Translations under genes and position numbers: made by a program | Assembly (NCBI RefSeq): GCF_014236855.1 | Contig: NZ_CP051261.1 | Span: forward strand, 434,001-498,000 | DNA length: 64,000 bases | Reading direction: 5' to 3' | Origin: Xanthomonas sp. SI | GTDB taxonomy: Bacteria; Pseudomonadota; Gammaproteobacteria; Xanthomonadales; Xanthomonadaceae | Notes under the pieces: model-generated | The model's input: the letters and a program-made list of their open reading frames with translations, nothing else | What the model was told of the DNA's origin: nothing | The model's database searches: none | Shown here: positions 33,801 to 39,631 of the stretch, piece by piece | Position numbering within the stretch: the stretch's first letter is position 1 | Layout: each line of letters opens with the position of its first letter

Positions 33801-33944
33801 GCCCGGGTCGGCGCCACGGCGCACGAACGGGCTGCTCTGCGCCTGGCTGCGGCCGACCAGGGCGGCCGAGATCGCCAGGCTCAGCACCAGCAGGCGAAGG
33901 GGACGGCGGAGGCGGTTGCGGCGGCGGCGACGGTTGCGGGGCAT
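21882..33944 (-). CDS. Giant filamentous-haemagglutinin-like TpsA exoprotein
   Basis: 4,020 residues in one uninterrupted frame. Residues 1-36 form a long basic signal peptide (MPRNRRRRRNRLRRPLRLLV, then LSLAISAALVGRSQAQ). After an Ala/Gln-rich stretch (50-102), residues about 140-260 form the secretion (haemagglutinin activity) domain, with NWETFNVG at 169-176 and NRNGVLFG at 226-233. Most of the rest is repetitive Gly/Asp/Ala-rich beta-helix sequence with many LDVSG and GGTVTL turns. The last third is the DUF3739-type region of the large FHA family, ending ITVQVVGFGD. Two Cys pairs close to the end (3879/3885 and 4009/4016) may tether it to the surface. It is probably exported by the TpsB encoded at 39,632. 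Confidence 0.92.
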   Translation of the reverse strand: MPRNRRRRRNRLRRPLRLLVLSLAISAALVGRSQAQSSPFVRRGADPGAQAAAAAQQQGLQSAAASKLAQTSLQAFQRAAQARQALDATQAAARAAAQAAQAGMVPDGLGKGGLQLPDGAIIDPGAVRSDDPRLGQRNVWLGARAPTQQTVGGDTQVTIQQTQKKAILNWETFNVGSRTVLQFDQSAGGSDAAQWIALNRVNDPSAAPSRILGRIQAPGQVYLLNRNGVLFGGASQVNVHSLLVSSLDLFDANRATSDQTFLARGLFGSTGQSGTVLTGLDSMAAGQTPGDIQIDSGARIASGSQGYTLIAAPNVSNAGTVTAQDGQAMLAAVLGLRQSQELQTLLGASSGTTMPLGFSGFFSPAGSDSSAIGSLVNSGTIAATRGNATLVGYSVQQRGLVQASTSISRPGSVMLLAINQDSTSGGDALANYRGGALELAPGSVTATLPEHDGETTTSSSAADLAFLGPQMILAGAQVQLREQSLTFAPGGTVNLIGLGSETVRLQGRTPLNNRLMIDSGAQLNVSGIADVQQAMRSNLIQIPRVGQNELADAPLQRDGALFRQSLQFDRRASGVRADGQAWVGSPLLNAQGYVDQVPRTIDEMLLDGGTINIGARDLVIAPGAQVNMDGGYVHMLGGMVETPRLLGADGRLYDLASADPSMRYLGVAGTQTVAHTRWGVSEQFSNPLLGSRRYYESDYLQGGDAGALNIELGRHNSGSGAQPGVALLAGDLSAQALAGRYQVASGTLPQGGVLRIDSDVGLYNATIGLSVNGDISREQRSWRIVDDATAMPQGLMLGTRADALPGSAASAQDRDNPLFWSQLSTRMVNGSGLQTLTIGNAPVIEVAADAALQVADGGAISLQAQRLQIDGTLTAHAGKIALQSSGGFAYVQDPRQIGNTQQSLGHGDLLLGAGARLDVSGRWINDDRRFGNAPQGSAFVDGGSIALDALQASVTDTATGNNIDQSASLLIAPGALLDASSGGYVDGNGALAMRDGRLLGHGGDIALHTYVRPSNESAGSPTYTANAPVADGAGLLQFDPANLRADNFAGGGTLSLRAFGVQIGGSAPSDARVLHLDAGFFADNSFGSYDLAAEQDATVVAGTQLRVSQRNLLPNLQALRGAASGSDVVAGAAQAGGNGYATLGQLDPFYRPATDFALRGGDFLGRVAGNPSLSGASGRVLLDEGAQLLLDPGANVRIGGRGQVEVLGSIQAHGGSIAISGDTSRDSGLSAAPDVDRGPAYAAPGKALWLGANSRLDVSGIALLDPQAALQPGASGLVRPRSGRVLDGGHITLSNDSGAIVVAAGAQLDLSGTTAVLDLPTGNPIIGGGDTLQAQSVGSAGGRLDLAASTGLYFDGSIHAGGGSTQDRGGTLALLPLKLVDGSNQVLPGPSGVIFTQHDSRLPQGAQPGAPLPNASATPGPLYFAADRLDGSGIDTLLVGDQSPTNTLRPQVAVGFAGDVDLSLARALVFNAPRYALLADDATGFGRLADSGQVSLSAAYVGLNGWQSPNSPAAVLAEPQAPGATTLTVNAAQIDLGGQFALDGVGEALLSSSGAVRFHTPAAYAYLLDANGIATPRAGELLTAGNLSFSAAQLYPASGETFLVRALGALGSDGSRAETSIRIQAQGDTPALPLSAGGTLALDATRIAQDGRLRAPSGRLLLGVGALDDDATRAVFGTRTLTPTLEVSLGAGSLTSVSLEGATLPYGSTVDGSQWRYDGSAQGSNTALTAPPQKQIRLDADSVALAPGARVDLSGGGDLQASEWVPGTGGSRDLLSSTNTSYASGNATQVPLYADGRTVYAIVPGVQTPIAASDAAFEQKGGTPALGSAVHLSGVPGLADGDYTLLPAKYATLPGAYRVVARSASTDATAAQNLVAADGTAVVAGYLVDTLSGTRSARSQLFEVQSAATWGQYSEYTRTGANAFFAAQAASAGTATPQLPRDGGQLILAAGEALRLGASLSTAAASGGNAAQIDIAARALQVLGAGQSAASGYVGVEASALNAMNAGSLLLGGTREQSADGTRLHVTSQQLRISNDAGSALQAPELLLATAASDAADGGLRVDAGSVLRAQGGSGDRAATTLLIGEDGGSSGDGALLRLSSLGAATIERANVPEAAQARARLQIGAGALLDGAAALSLDSTGDSAIDAGALLRSQRIYASAGHVRLDAQAASGDADGLVLGAGSLAQFAQAKQVNLHSYGDMDFAGGLDLRVSNALTLSAGRFVGDGRDVSLSADQLTLSNQGASAAPADTVAGGGLLHLQGREVAFAGGDKQLTGFGAVAVDAAQTLYVRDRGQFDFGTRDVDLRTPLLLADAGADQTLRTGGALRLQGSGASVNTAQPLGGRVTLVGASIDSNGLIRANSGGIVLRSSDGALRLHDGATLDASGVASTFFDTTKPTQGGTVTLQATAGDVLADATTRIDVSAVGNADAGSVNLSAAQGRVSLPGTLDGHAAQGRGGRFLLDSGSAIALDPLAAQLAGGGFDGAIDLHARSGNLLLSAGNTLRADAVTLTADGGADAIGRDAANGNIGIAGSIDASGTQGGSIALWGRHGVAIDGQLLARGSAADKRGGTITLGSSGRDDGTLNTDYGYQNVQAGAAGSIALGAGAVLDVSGGSAGGLSGGNVEIRTPLLADGEVNVTVANGASVRGAREVGLEAYAVWSTTDASTDPVKHFDGIVDPAGWYDAQGALLAGSWTDLAGNAVAAPTTPAQIADYLSRYAFTPDSANAAHRQFYGYADDSAGTPGTLMGFVQRPGFAFEPRLSNLPNLRARPGIELRNPDPAINGGEIRVMSNWNLGAGANRDQLDFRYNGNAPVLTLRAEGGVTIKASLSDGFYQLRNPFGGGGPQGTYSGAANAYQALLDNAFNNAFISIDGLLPAPPSDLGDPDQAAQYYGQYLQLLDMLQQPHDLGGLPMSLLEGVIYSYSPDNGYPVQDYPDQPQAPRAPTSPADYSTYLAGYQSYLLDLFAYNTELSNSGVFGLATLALPAAPVLGPLLPAATHNTPSLQANASNPLPLATTSLIGGDSSRYRIVAGADFASIRPDALRAGSDADVVLDGHQRYQESGKKDVLLPTVVRTGTGSIQIAAARDLQFADADAPASIYSAGQPAAGSEADNDIRIVRGDAASHSADQVVSAQANAEAAGDLLLQAGRDILGNRQVFDRDGSRTGVVGNYVGQYWWPWLQVGNPVGADGVTPSAGLINYGGFAQGVLSSGGDVAVQAGRDIRELSVSLPTSYRLTAQGRQTYGGGDLQVQAGRDVLGGDYFVARGQGRLDAGGNLGSAFTLSGQGYDASGTLLQVSSAVDPVFALQDGQWTIHAGGDAALGAIVNPSYVLSSGGVAALMSDSTRAGTDYGSASAIAIDTLNGDIRLGTLKLPATLFGNGARDASRGTDSLILNDGVFDNVLPARVEAVAHAGNLQFETSGRLYPSAQGQLEAMAQGDIRLFNDTLVAGKSRLQLAMLDETGNYDGNDNAAGSGAQLGLHRDDAQPVRLYSRDGDVASGYAADGFMLNPLTLQLPKPADIRAGRDIVNLDLRAQNYRASDVTRVQAGRDIRYTSILGGPLGDQAVRWGWMSLAGPGTFEVEAGRNLGPLTSAEEAMKGLRIGLVDRNAGGIRTASGADLVVRYGVANGEDADALAALYLDPGSQQNTDTYRQWLLDFVRQHAQDASAPASTPLAQQAATAQDTPTPVEAWRQFAQLPSATRRLLSERVFLDVLKQVGEGYADRASPDFQKYTRGYAAIEALFPARLGYTRNNLEGGANGAATRSVTGTLDMRGSTLQTQAGGDIRILGPGGGLQVGSVLAPPVVTDAQGNVLIGPAQQGILAVGQGDIGVFTDASVLLAQSRIFTQRGGDLMLWSSNGDINAGKGSKTSAERARARYLCDQDQYCILDASGQVSGAGIATLRLNTDDPRGNAVLVAPRGTVDAGDAGIRASGNLIVAAQFVANADNIQVQGDAVGVGTARNVDGGALSAASNAAAAVTDAVGDLAARGTSTPREAPSVITVQVVGFGDCKVDDPRCQPGP

Positions 33945-33968
33945 GGCGGCGATCTCGGTGGCGGCGCG

Positions 33969-34322
33969 TCAGCGCGCCGGAGCGAACGGAGTAGGGAGGT
34001 AATGCGGCTGCGGCCGCTGCGGAACCAGCGAGCGGCCGTAGGCATCGCCGTAGCGCTGGCGCAGCGCCGCCGGCGTGGGTTGCCCGCGCTGCAGCGGATC
34101 GAGCGTGGTCGCGGCGGCGGCCAGCGGCGAGGCGCCGGGGCGGGCGCTGGCGGCCGCGGCGCGCAGCGTCTGGTTGAGGCAGTCCAGGTGGCCGGCGACG
34201 TCCTCGCCGATCCGCACCTGCACGCAAGGCGCAGTCGCCGCGGGTGTGGCCGGTGCGGCGTGCGCGTGCAGTGCCAGCGCGGCCAGCGCGAGCGATGCCA
34301 GCGCGGCGCCGCGGCGCTTCAT
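33969..34322 (-). CDS. Small exported protein in the TPS operon
   Basis: 117 residues with a signal peptide (MKRRGAALASLALAALALHA, cleavage after HAHA). The mature part has a Cys pair (APCVQVRIGEDVAGHLDCLN) and a Pro/Arg-rich tail (LVPQRPQPHYLPTPFAPAR). It overlaps the upstream coiled-coil gene by four bases and precedes tpsA by 24, so it is translationally coupled in the operon. No family recognised; the position suggests a helper for TpsA export or folding. Confidence 0.75.
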   Translation of the reverse strand: MKRRGAALASLALAALALHAHAAPATPAATAPCVQVRIGEDVAGHLDCLNQTLRAAAASARPGASPLAAAATTLDPLQRGQPTPAALRQRYGDAYGRSLVPQRPQPHYLPTPFAPAR

Positions 34323-34996
34323 TGCACGCTGTCCTGCATCGCCGTGGCCGTCGCCGTGGCCGCGATGGCGCCGGCGCAGGCCTGGGTCTGCGCGTGCTGC
34401 TCGGCCAGGCGGTCTTCCAGCGCGCGCACGCGGTTCTCGCGGGTCACCCTGGCCATGCCGAACATCTCGCGGCCGTGGCTACGCACGAAGCGCACGAAGG
34501 CCGGGTCGCGATACAGCGCGGCCAGTTCGCGCGCGGTGGCGTACAAGGCCTCGCTGCCGCTCGCGCACTGCGCCATCCGCGCGCGCTGGCGCTGCAGTTC
34601 CGCATCCAGCGTCGCCTGCGTCTGCGCCTGTTGCGCGGCGGCCTGCGCGCTCTTGGCGTGCACTTGCTGCTGTTCGCGCTGTTGCGCCAGCGCCGCGTCG
34701 CGTTCGCGCTGCGCCTGTTGCAGTTGCCGCTGCAGCGCGGCCTCGCGGCCCGGATCGGCGCGTGGCGCCGGCGCCGGCGTTGGCGCGGCGCGCAGCGCAT
34801 CGCGCTCGCGTTCGGCGGCGGCGGTGGCCAGTTGCTGCTGCACCAGGTCCGCTTCGGCCTTGCGCAATCGCGTGCTGGTCTCGCGCAGCGCTTCGCGCAA
34901 TCGCGTCTCGTTGCTGTCCTGGGCGTGCAGCGGGGCGGCGGCGAGCAGCGTCGCCGCCAGCATGCCGCAGGCCAGGTAGGAGGGAAGGCGGAGCAT
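34319..34996 (-). CDS. Periplasmic coiled-coil protein in the TPS operon
   Basis: 225 residues with signal peptide MLRLPSYLACGMLAATLLAA and then a long Gln/Arg/Ala-rich coiled coil (about 28-145; for example RETSTRLRKAEADLVQQQL and QREREAAL-type heptads). A C-terminal globular part follows (LYRDPAFVRFVRSHGREMFG). Start ATG 34,996 lies two bases after the porin stop. The architecture resembles periplasmic spacer or scaffold proteins. Function unknown; translational coupling on both sides ties it to this secretion locus. Confidence 0.78.
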   Translation of the reverse strand: MLRLPSYLACGMLAATLLAAAPLHAQDSNETRLREALRETSTRLRKAEADLVQQQLATAAAERERDALRAAPTPAPAPRADPGREAALQRQLQQAQRERDAALAQQREQQQVHAKSAQAAAQQAQTQATLDAELQRQRARMAQCASGSEALYATARELAALYRDPAFVRFVRSHGREMFGMARVTRENRVRALEDRLAEQHAQTQACAGAIAATATATAMQDSVQ

Positions 34997-34998
34997 GC

Positions 34999-36708
34999 TC
35001 AGAACTCCGTGCCGAGGTCGAGCTGCAGCAGGTCCACCGCGAACGGGGGGCCGGAGATCTCGTTGGCGCTGAGCCAGCGCAGGCCGACCCAGGTATTGCG
35101 CGCCAGCGCATAGTTGCCGCCGACGATCAGCCCGCGCGCATTGGTGCCGCCCAGGTGGAAGTCCGAATCGGTGAAGCCGTCCGGCACCGCGTCCGATTCC
35201 AGATACTTGTAGCCGATGCTGAAGTTCCAGTCGCCCGGCTTGACCGGCTTGGGCTGGCCGACGGTGAAGTTGAGGTAGTAGCCCATGTCGCCGCCATCGA
35301 ACACGCCCTGGTCGCCGAGGTTGTTGACCGGGCCGAGCGAGCGCACGCGTGCGGCGTTGTAGCGGGTGTTCTTGACCACGTCGGCCTCGACCAGCACCGC
35401 GACCGGGGCGAACTGGTCCAGTTGCAGCTGCGCGTGCAGGTCGGCCACGCCGAACTTGCTGGCATAGCCGTAGTACTGCAGTTGCGGTCCGTTGGGGTTG
35501 GCGGGATCGGCGACGATGTCGCGCAGCGCGACCAAGGTGTTGCCGAACTGCTGGAACTGCGGCCGCGAACCGTCGGTGTCGCAGCTGTCGGCCGAGGTCG
35601 GCGCCAGGCACGGCGACGAACGCTTGCCCTCGAACTGGTCGTACTGGAAGTAGCCCAGGCCCACGCGCAGCGCCATGGCGTCGGCGAAGCGCCACTGCAT
35701 GCCCAGCTGCGCGCCGTACATCCACTTGTCGCGGCTGCGGGTCTTGCTGGTGCTGGTGGAGCCGAAATCGAACTCGGTGTTGTAGACCGGGAACAGGCCG
35801 GCGCTGATCCACGGCGCGAACTCCGCGTCGGCGTCGGCCAGGTCGTAGCGTGCGGCCACGCCGTCGAAGTTGAGGTCGTTGTCGAACACCAGTTCGCTGC
35901 TCCAGAACGGATTGGCGAAGCGGCCGAACGACAGGGCCAACCCGTCGATGGGCGTGAGCTGCAGCGCGGCGCGGTCCAGCCACAGCGAATACTTGGACAG
36001 GTTGCCGTTGCCGCCCAGGGTCTGGTTGGTGGACACCGGGCTGCGGTCGCTGCCGGTGGCCAGGCGCAGGTCGGCCTGCACCCAGTCGGCGATCTGCGCG
36101 CTCACCCCGAGCCGCGCCCGCACGCGCATGCGGCTGCGGTTCTGGGTGGTGTTGAGGAACGGGGCGTTGGTGCTGCCCACCGTATCGAAGCCGGAGCCGG
36201 CGTTGATGGCGCCGAAGTTGGGGAAGGCCGCGTAGTTGTCGTCGGCGTTGAACACGCCTTCGCCGCGCACGCGCAGGTCGCCGTACACGCGCACGCGCTG
36301 GGTCCATTCCGGCAGCGCGCCGGGCGCGGCCCAGCCTTCGGACTTGGCCTGCGCGGTGACTTCGGCGCGCAGTTCGTCCTTGATCTGCTGGCGCACCGGC
36401 TCGGGCACGTACGGCACCACCACCGCGCCGGGCTGGGTCTTGTACGCCGCGGCGCCGGCCAGCGCCGGTGCGGGCGCTGGCGCCGCGGTGGCGGAGGCTT
36501 CGCGGATCAGGTCGTCGGCCTGGGCGCGGGTCATCACGCCCTTGGCGACCAGCAGGTCGATCAAGCGCAGCGTGACCTGCGGGTTGATCTGCGCCGGATC
36601 GATCGCGGGCGCCGCGGACTGGGCCATGGCCGCGACCGGCGCCAGCAGCAATGCCAGCAGCGCCAGGCGCAGCCGGGACGGACGGTGGAGAGGAGACGAA
36701 GTGGTCAT
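34999..36708 (-). CDS. Putative outer-membrane porin (Porin_5 type)
   Basis: 569 residues. Signal peptide at about 1-29 (RLALLALLLAPVAAMAQ). Residues 30-75 form a helical segment (TLRLIDLLVAKGVMTRAQAD) and 100-130 a short coiled coil before a beta barrel starting VRVYGDLRVRGEGVF. The barrel has alternating aromatic strands and ends with a C-terminal Phe (LLQLDLGTEF), the outer-membrane assembly signal. The N-terminal helix plus barrel matches the putative-porin family PF16930. It lies 28 bases after tonB. In this context it may be the TonB client or an extra channel for the exoprotein system. Confidence 0.85.
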   Translation of the reverse strand: MTTSSPLHRPSRLRLALLALLLAPVAAMAQSAAPAIDPAQINPQVTLRLIDLLVAKGVMTRAQADDLIREASATAAPAPAPALAGAAAYKTQPGAVVVPYVPEPVRQQIKDELRAEVTAQAKSEGWAAPGALPEWTQRVRVYGDLRVRGEGVFNADDNYAAFPNFGAINAGSGFDTVGSTNAPFLNTTQNRSRMRVRARLGVSAQIADWVQADLRLATGSDRSPVSTNQTLGGNGNLSKYSLWLDRAALQLTPIDGLALSFGRFANPFWSSELVFDNDLNFDGVAARYDLADADAEFAPWISAGLFPVYNTEFDFGSTSTSKTRSRDKWMYGAQLGMQWRFADAMALRVGLGYFQYDQFEGKRSSPCLAPTSADSCDTDGSRPQFQQFGNTLVALRDIVADPANPNGPQLQYYGYASKFGVADLHAQLQLDQFAPVAVLVEADVVKNTRYNAARVRSLGPVNNLGDQGVFDGGDMGYYLNFTVGQPKPVKPGDWNFSIGYKYLESDAVPDGFTDSDFHLGGTNARGLIVGGNYALARNTWVGLRWLSANEISGPPFAVDLLQLDLGTEF

Positions 36709-36736
36709 GCGGGAGTCCTTGATGCGAAACGCGGCG

Positions 36737-37417
36737 TCAGCCCGGCGCCAGGGCGCCGATGCGCAACTGGATGGGTTGGGGAAGGGAGGCGGGCGGCGGT
36801 TGCGGCAGCGGCTGGTCCTGCAGCGCGCGCACGATCGCCGCGTCCAGTTCCGGCTTGCCCGCCGAGGTGAGGATCTGCAGGCGGCCGATGCTGCCGTCCG
36901 GGTTCAGCCACAGCGCCACGGTGGCGCTGTAGCGGCCCTTGCGGGTGCGTTCGTCGCGCTGCAGCAGCTGCTGCACCGCGCGCTGCACGCTGGCCGCATA
37001 GCTGCCGAACGGACTGCCGCCGCCGCCCTTGCCGCCGATGCGGGTGCCGCCGCCGTCGCCGGCCTGCAGGCCGAAGGCGTTGTCGCCCGGACCGGCCGGC
37101 GCGGTCAGCGGATCGCCCGGCGGGGTCGGCTCGGCGTCCGGCTTGGGTTGCGGCGTCGGCTCGGCCGCCTGCAAGGGCTGCGGGCGTTCCTGCGGCTTGG
37201 GCGGCTGCGGATCGGGTTTGGGCGGCGGCGGAGGCGGCGGGGGCGGCAGCATCACCTGGGTGATGCGCGGCGGTTGCGCGCGCGCCGGCGTCGCCTGCTG
37301 CGGGCGCAGCAGCGTGGAGACCAGCCAGCCGAGCAGCAGCAGCGCCAGCAACGCCGCGCCGACTTTCAGCCAGCGCCGCGGCGGCTCGGTGTACTGCAGC
37401 GGATCGATCGTGTTCAC
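36737..37417 (-). CDS. tonB: TonB-family energy transducer
   Basis: 226 residues. One N-terminal membrane anchor (about 19-37, VGAALLALLLLGWLVSTLL), a Pro-rich periplasmic spacer (MLPPPPPPPPPKPDPQPPKP and onward) and a C-terminal TonB-like domain (YSATVALWLNPDGSIGRLQI). TonB couples inner-membrane proton-motive force to outer-membrane proteins. Its start directly abuts the exbD stop, so the two are cotranslated. It is a dedicated copy and not the housekeeping one, judging from the locus. Confidence 0.88.
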   Translation of the reverse strand: MNTIDPLQYTEPPRRWLKVGAALLALLLLGWLVSTLLRPQQATPARAQPPRITQVMLPPPPPPPPPKPDPQPPKPQERPQPLQAAEPTPQPKPDAEPTPPGDPLTAPAGPGDNAFGLQAGDGGGTRIGGKGGGGSPFGSYAASVQRAVQQLLQRDERTRKGRYSATVALWLNPDGSIGRLQILTSAGKPELDAAIVRALQDQPLPQPPPASLPQPIQLRIGALAPG

Positions 37418-37822
37418 TCAGCCGGCCGCCGGGCGTTGCGTGGCCAGGCCGATCGAGGCGATGCCGAGCCGGCTGCATAGGTCCAGCACCGCCATCACCT
37501 TCTCGTATTGCACGGTGCGATCGCCGCGCAGCATCACCGGCAACTCGGCATCGCTGGCCAGCGCGTTGCGCAGCTGCTGTTCCAGTTCGCTCATGCTCAC
37601 CGGCACCGCGTCCAGGCTGACCTGGCCGTTGTTGTCGATCGCGATGACCTTGGTCTTGGGTTCGGACAGCGGCTTGGCCGCGCTGGCCTTGGGCAATTCC
37701 ACCTTGATGCCCTGCACCGCGGCGGTGGTCATGATGATGAAGATCACCAGCAGCACGTACGCCAGGTCCAGCATCGGCGTGATGTTGATGTCGTCGTAGG
37801 GCTTCTTGCCTTGGACCTTCAT
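37418..37822 (-). CDS. exbD: ExbD-family proton-channel subunit
   Basis: 134 residues: one transmembrane helix beginning DINITPMLDLAYVLLVIFII with the conserved Asp (Asp19) that carries protons in ExbD/TolR, then a periplasmic domain (VKVIAIDNNGQVSLDAVPVS and KVMAVLDLCSRLGIASIGLA). ATG 37,822 is four bases after the exbB stop. It forms the ion-driven motor with ExbB and TonB. Confidence 0.93.
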   Translation of the reverse strand: MKVQGKKPYDDINITPMLDLAYVLLVIFIIMTTAAVQGIKVELPKASAAKPLSEPKTKVIAIDNNGQVSLDAVPVSMSELEQQLRNALASDAELPVMLRGDRTVQYEKVMAVLDLCSRLGIASIGLATQRPAAG

Positions 37823-37826
37823 CGGC

Positions 37827-39596
37827 TCAGCCTCCGCCCGCGCGGACCGGCGCGTCGCCGGCATAGTCTTCGGCGATGCGTTTTTCCAGTTCGTCGACGA
37901 ACACCTGCATGTCCGCCGAGACCGCTTCGGCCTGGCTGAGCAGGTAGTTGTAGCCGAACAGCGCGGGGATCGCGACGGCCAGGCCGGCCACCGTGGCCAG
38001 CAGCGCGGCGGCGATGCCGGGGGCGATCGCGTTGATGTTGACGTCGCCGGCCGCGGCCACCGCGGCGAAGGTGATCATGACCCCGACCACGGTGCCGAGC
38101 AGGCCCAGGAACGGGCCGCCGGAAATGGCGATGGTCAGCAACACCATGCTCTTGTGGATGCGCTGGCCTTCGCGCACCGCGGCCGCGTCCAGCGCCGAGC
38201 GGATCGCGGCAATCGACTGCGGACGCACCACGTTGGTCCCGCTGGCCTGCAGGCGTTCGCGCAGCTCCTGCTGGCCGACCTGCAGCAGCCGCGCCAGGTT
38301 GGAGCGCACGCCGGCGGCCGTGCCGAGTTGCTGCCAGTGCGGCGCGTGCAGCGGATGCGCAGTCACCTGCTGGCGGTAGGCGGTGAGGAAGCGCGCGTTG
38401 GCGCCGGCGGTGGCGTTGAGGTACAGGCCCTTGCGCACCATCACCCACCAGCTGATCAGCGCCATCACCCCCAGGATCCCGATCACCGCCCACGCATCCG
38501 GGGTCAGCGCGGCGATCAGGATGCCGAAGTAGTTGTGGCCGCCATCGCCGGAATGCTGTTCGACCGGATCGAAACGCAGCAGCCGCGCGTCCACGCCCTG
38601 GCTGCGCGCCGCCGCTTCGATCGCGCCGATCGCGCGCGCGTTCTTGGACACTTCGATCTCGTCGAGCAAGCCGATGAAGTTCGGCCGTGCCGCGCCGGGT
38701 TCGCCGCCGAGCAACAGGCCGCCACTGCTGGCCGGCAAGGCCACCGCGGTCTCGCCGGCGGGCTGGCCGTTGACGAACAGGGTCGCGGTCTTGCCGTCGC
38801 TGCGCAGCGCCACATGCGCCCAGGCATCGGCCGGCAGCGCGGTGGTGGCGGCGATCTGCGCGGTCGCGCCGAACTCGGCCAGCACGCGGCCTTCGTCCAG
38901 ACGGAGGGTGAGTACGCCGGGCAGCGCCAGCAGCACGCCCGAGGCATTTGCGCTGGCCGGCTTGGCCCACAGCGACATGGTCGCCGGCTGCGCCGCCGGC
39001 CAGTTCAACGAGGCCGAGGCCGGCACCGTCACCGGCGCGCGCCCGTCCAGGCGCAGTCCGGCGCCGATCAGCGCGGTGTCGGCCAGGGCCGGCGCGGTGG
39101 CGGCGTTGTTGGCGTAGGCGGTGCTGTCGGCGCCGGCGGCTTGCGCGCTGGCGAAGTGATAGACCGCCACGGTGTCGGCGTCGTAGCTGCCCTTGGCGTC
39201 GCTGCCGCCGCTGGCCTCGGGATTGCCGAAGTAGACGTACAACGGCGTGCTCGCGTTGGCCGGCAGGTCGGGCAGATCGACCCATGCCAGCGCCACCTGG
39301 TCGACCAGGCCGTCGTATTTCTCGAAGTGGTACTTCAGCGGCGTGCGGTCGTCGCCGGCGACGAAACGCACGTCGCTGCCATCGGCCTTGGCATCGGCGA
39401 AATTGAAGTTGCCCGCATGCAGGCGAACCAGCACCTGGGTGCGCCCGGACGGCTGGCTCAGCGCCGCACCGGTGGACGTGGTGTCCAGGGTGAGCTTAGC
39501 CCGATAGTTCCACTTGCCGTCCCACCATGTCGCGGCCATCGCCGGCAACGCGAGCAGCAACAACCCCAGCAGCACGAACATACGCAGTCTGATCAC
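37827..39596 (-). CDS. exbB: ExbB/TolQ-family motor protein with N-terminal DUF2341-LamG region
   Basis: 589 residues, more than twice the usual ExbB length. Residues 1-21 are a signal peptide; about 40-150 form a DUF2341-type domain (YVYFGNPEASGG); 165-315 are a concanavalin/LamG-like domain (TMSLWAKPASANASG, AWAHVALRSDGKTATLFVNG). A membrane helix lies at 367-387, and residues 445-570 are the MotA/TolQ/ExbB proton channel with two further helices (PFLGLLGTVVGVMITF and ALLATVAGLAVAIPALFGY). The channel keeps the family core. The large periplasmic front end could sense glycan or the exoprotein. Such fusions are known in databases but their role is not. Confidence 0.9.
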   Translation of the reverse strand: MIRLRMFVLLGLLLLALPAMAATWWDGKWNYRAKLTLDTTSTGAALSQPSGRTQVLVRLHAGNFNFADAKADGSDVRFVAGDDRTPLKYHFEKYDGLVDQVALAWVDLPDLPANASTPLYVYFGNPEASGGSDAKGSYDADTVAVYHFASAQAAGADSTAYANNAATAPALADTALIGAGLRLDGRAPVTVPASASLNWPAAQPATMSLWAKPASANASGVLLALPGVLTLRLDEGRVLAEFGATAQIAATTALPADAWAHVALRSDGKTATLFVNGQPAGETAVALPASSGGLLLGGEPGAARPNFIGLLDEIEVSKNARAIGAIEAAARSQGVDARLLRFDPVEQHSGDGGHNYFGILIAALTPDAWAVIGILGVMALISWWVMVRKGLYLNATAGANARFLTAYRQQVTAHPLHAPHWQQLGTAAGVRSNLARLLQVGQQELRERLQASGTNVVRPQSIAAIRSALDAAAVREGQRIHKSMVLLTIAISGGPFLGLLGTVVGVMITFAAVAAAGDVNINAIAPGIAAALLATVAGLAVAIPALFGYNYLLSQAEAVSADMQVFVDELEKRIAEDYAGDAPVRAGGG

Positions 39597-39631
39597 GATC
39601 TACCCCAATTGATGTTTGAACGACGCCGGCG

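Noticed and set aside
30942..34979. Very long plus-strand ORF (1,345 codons) opposite the TpsA gene, and similar long shadows at 16,154-19,702 and 52,170-57,032
   Set aside because: Their translations are low-complexity Arg/Ala/Gly-rich with no domains. They are mirror frames of high-GC genes whose real strand shows clear families.
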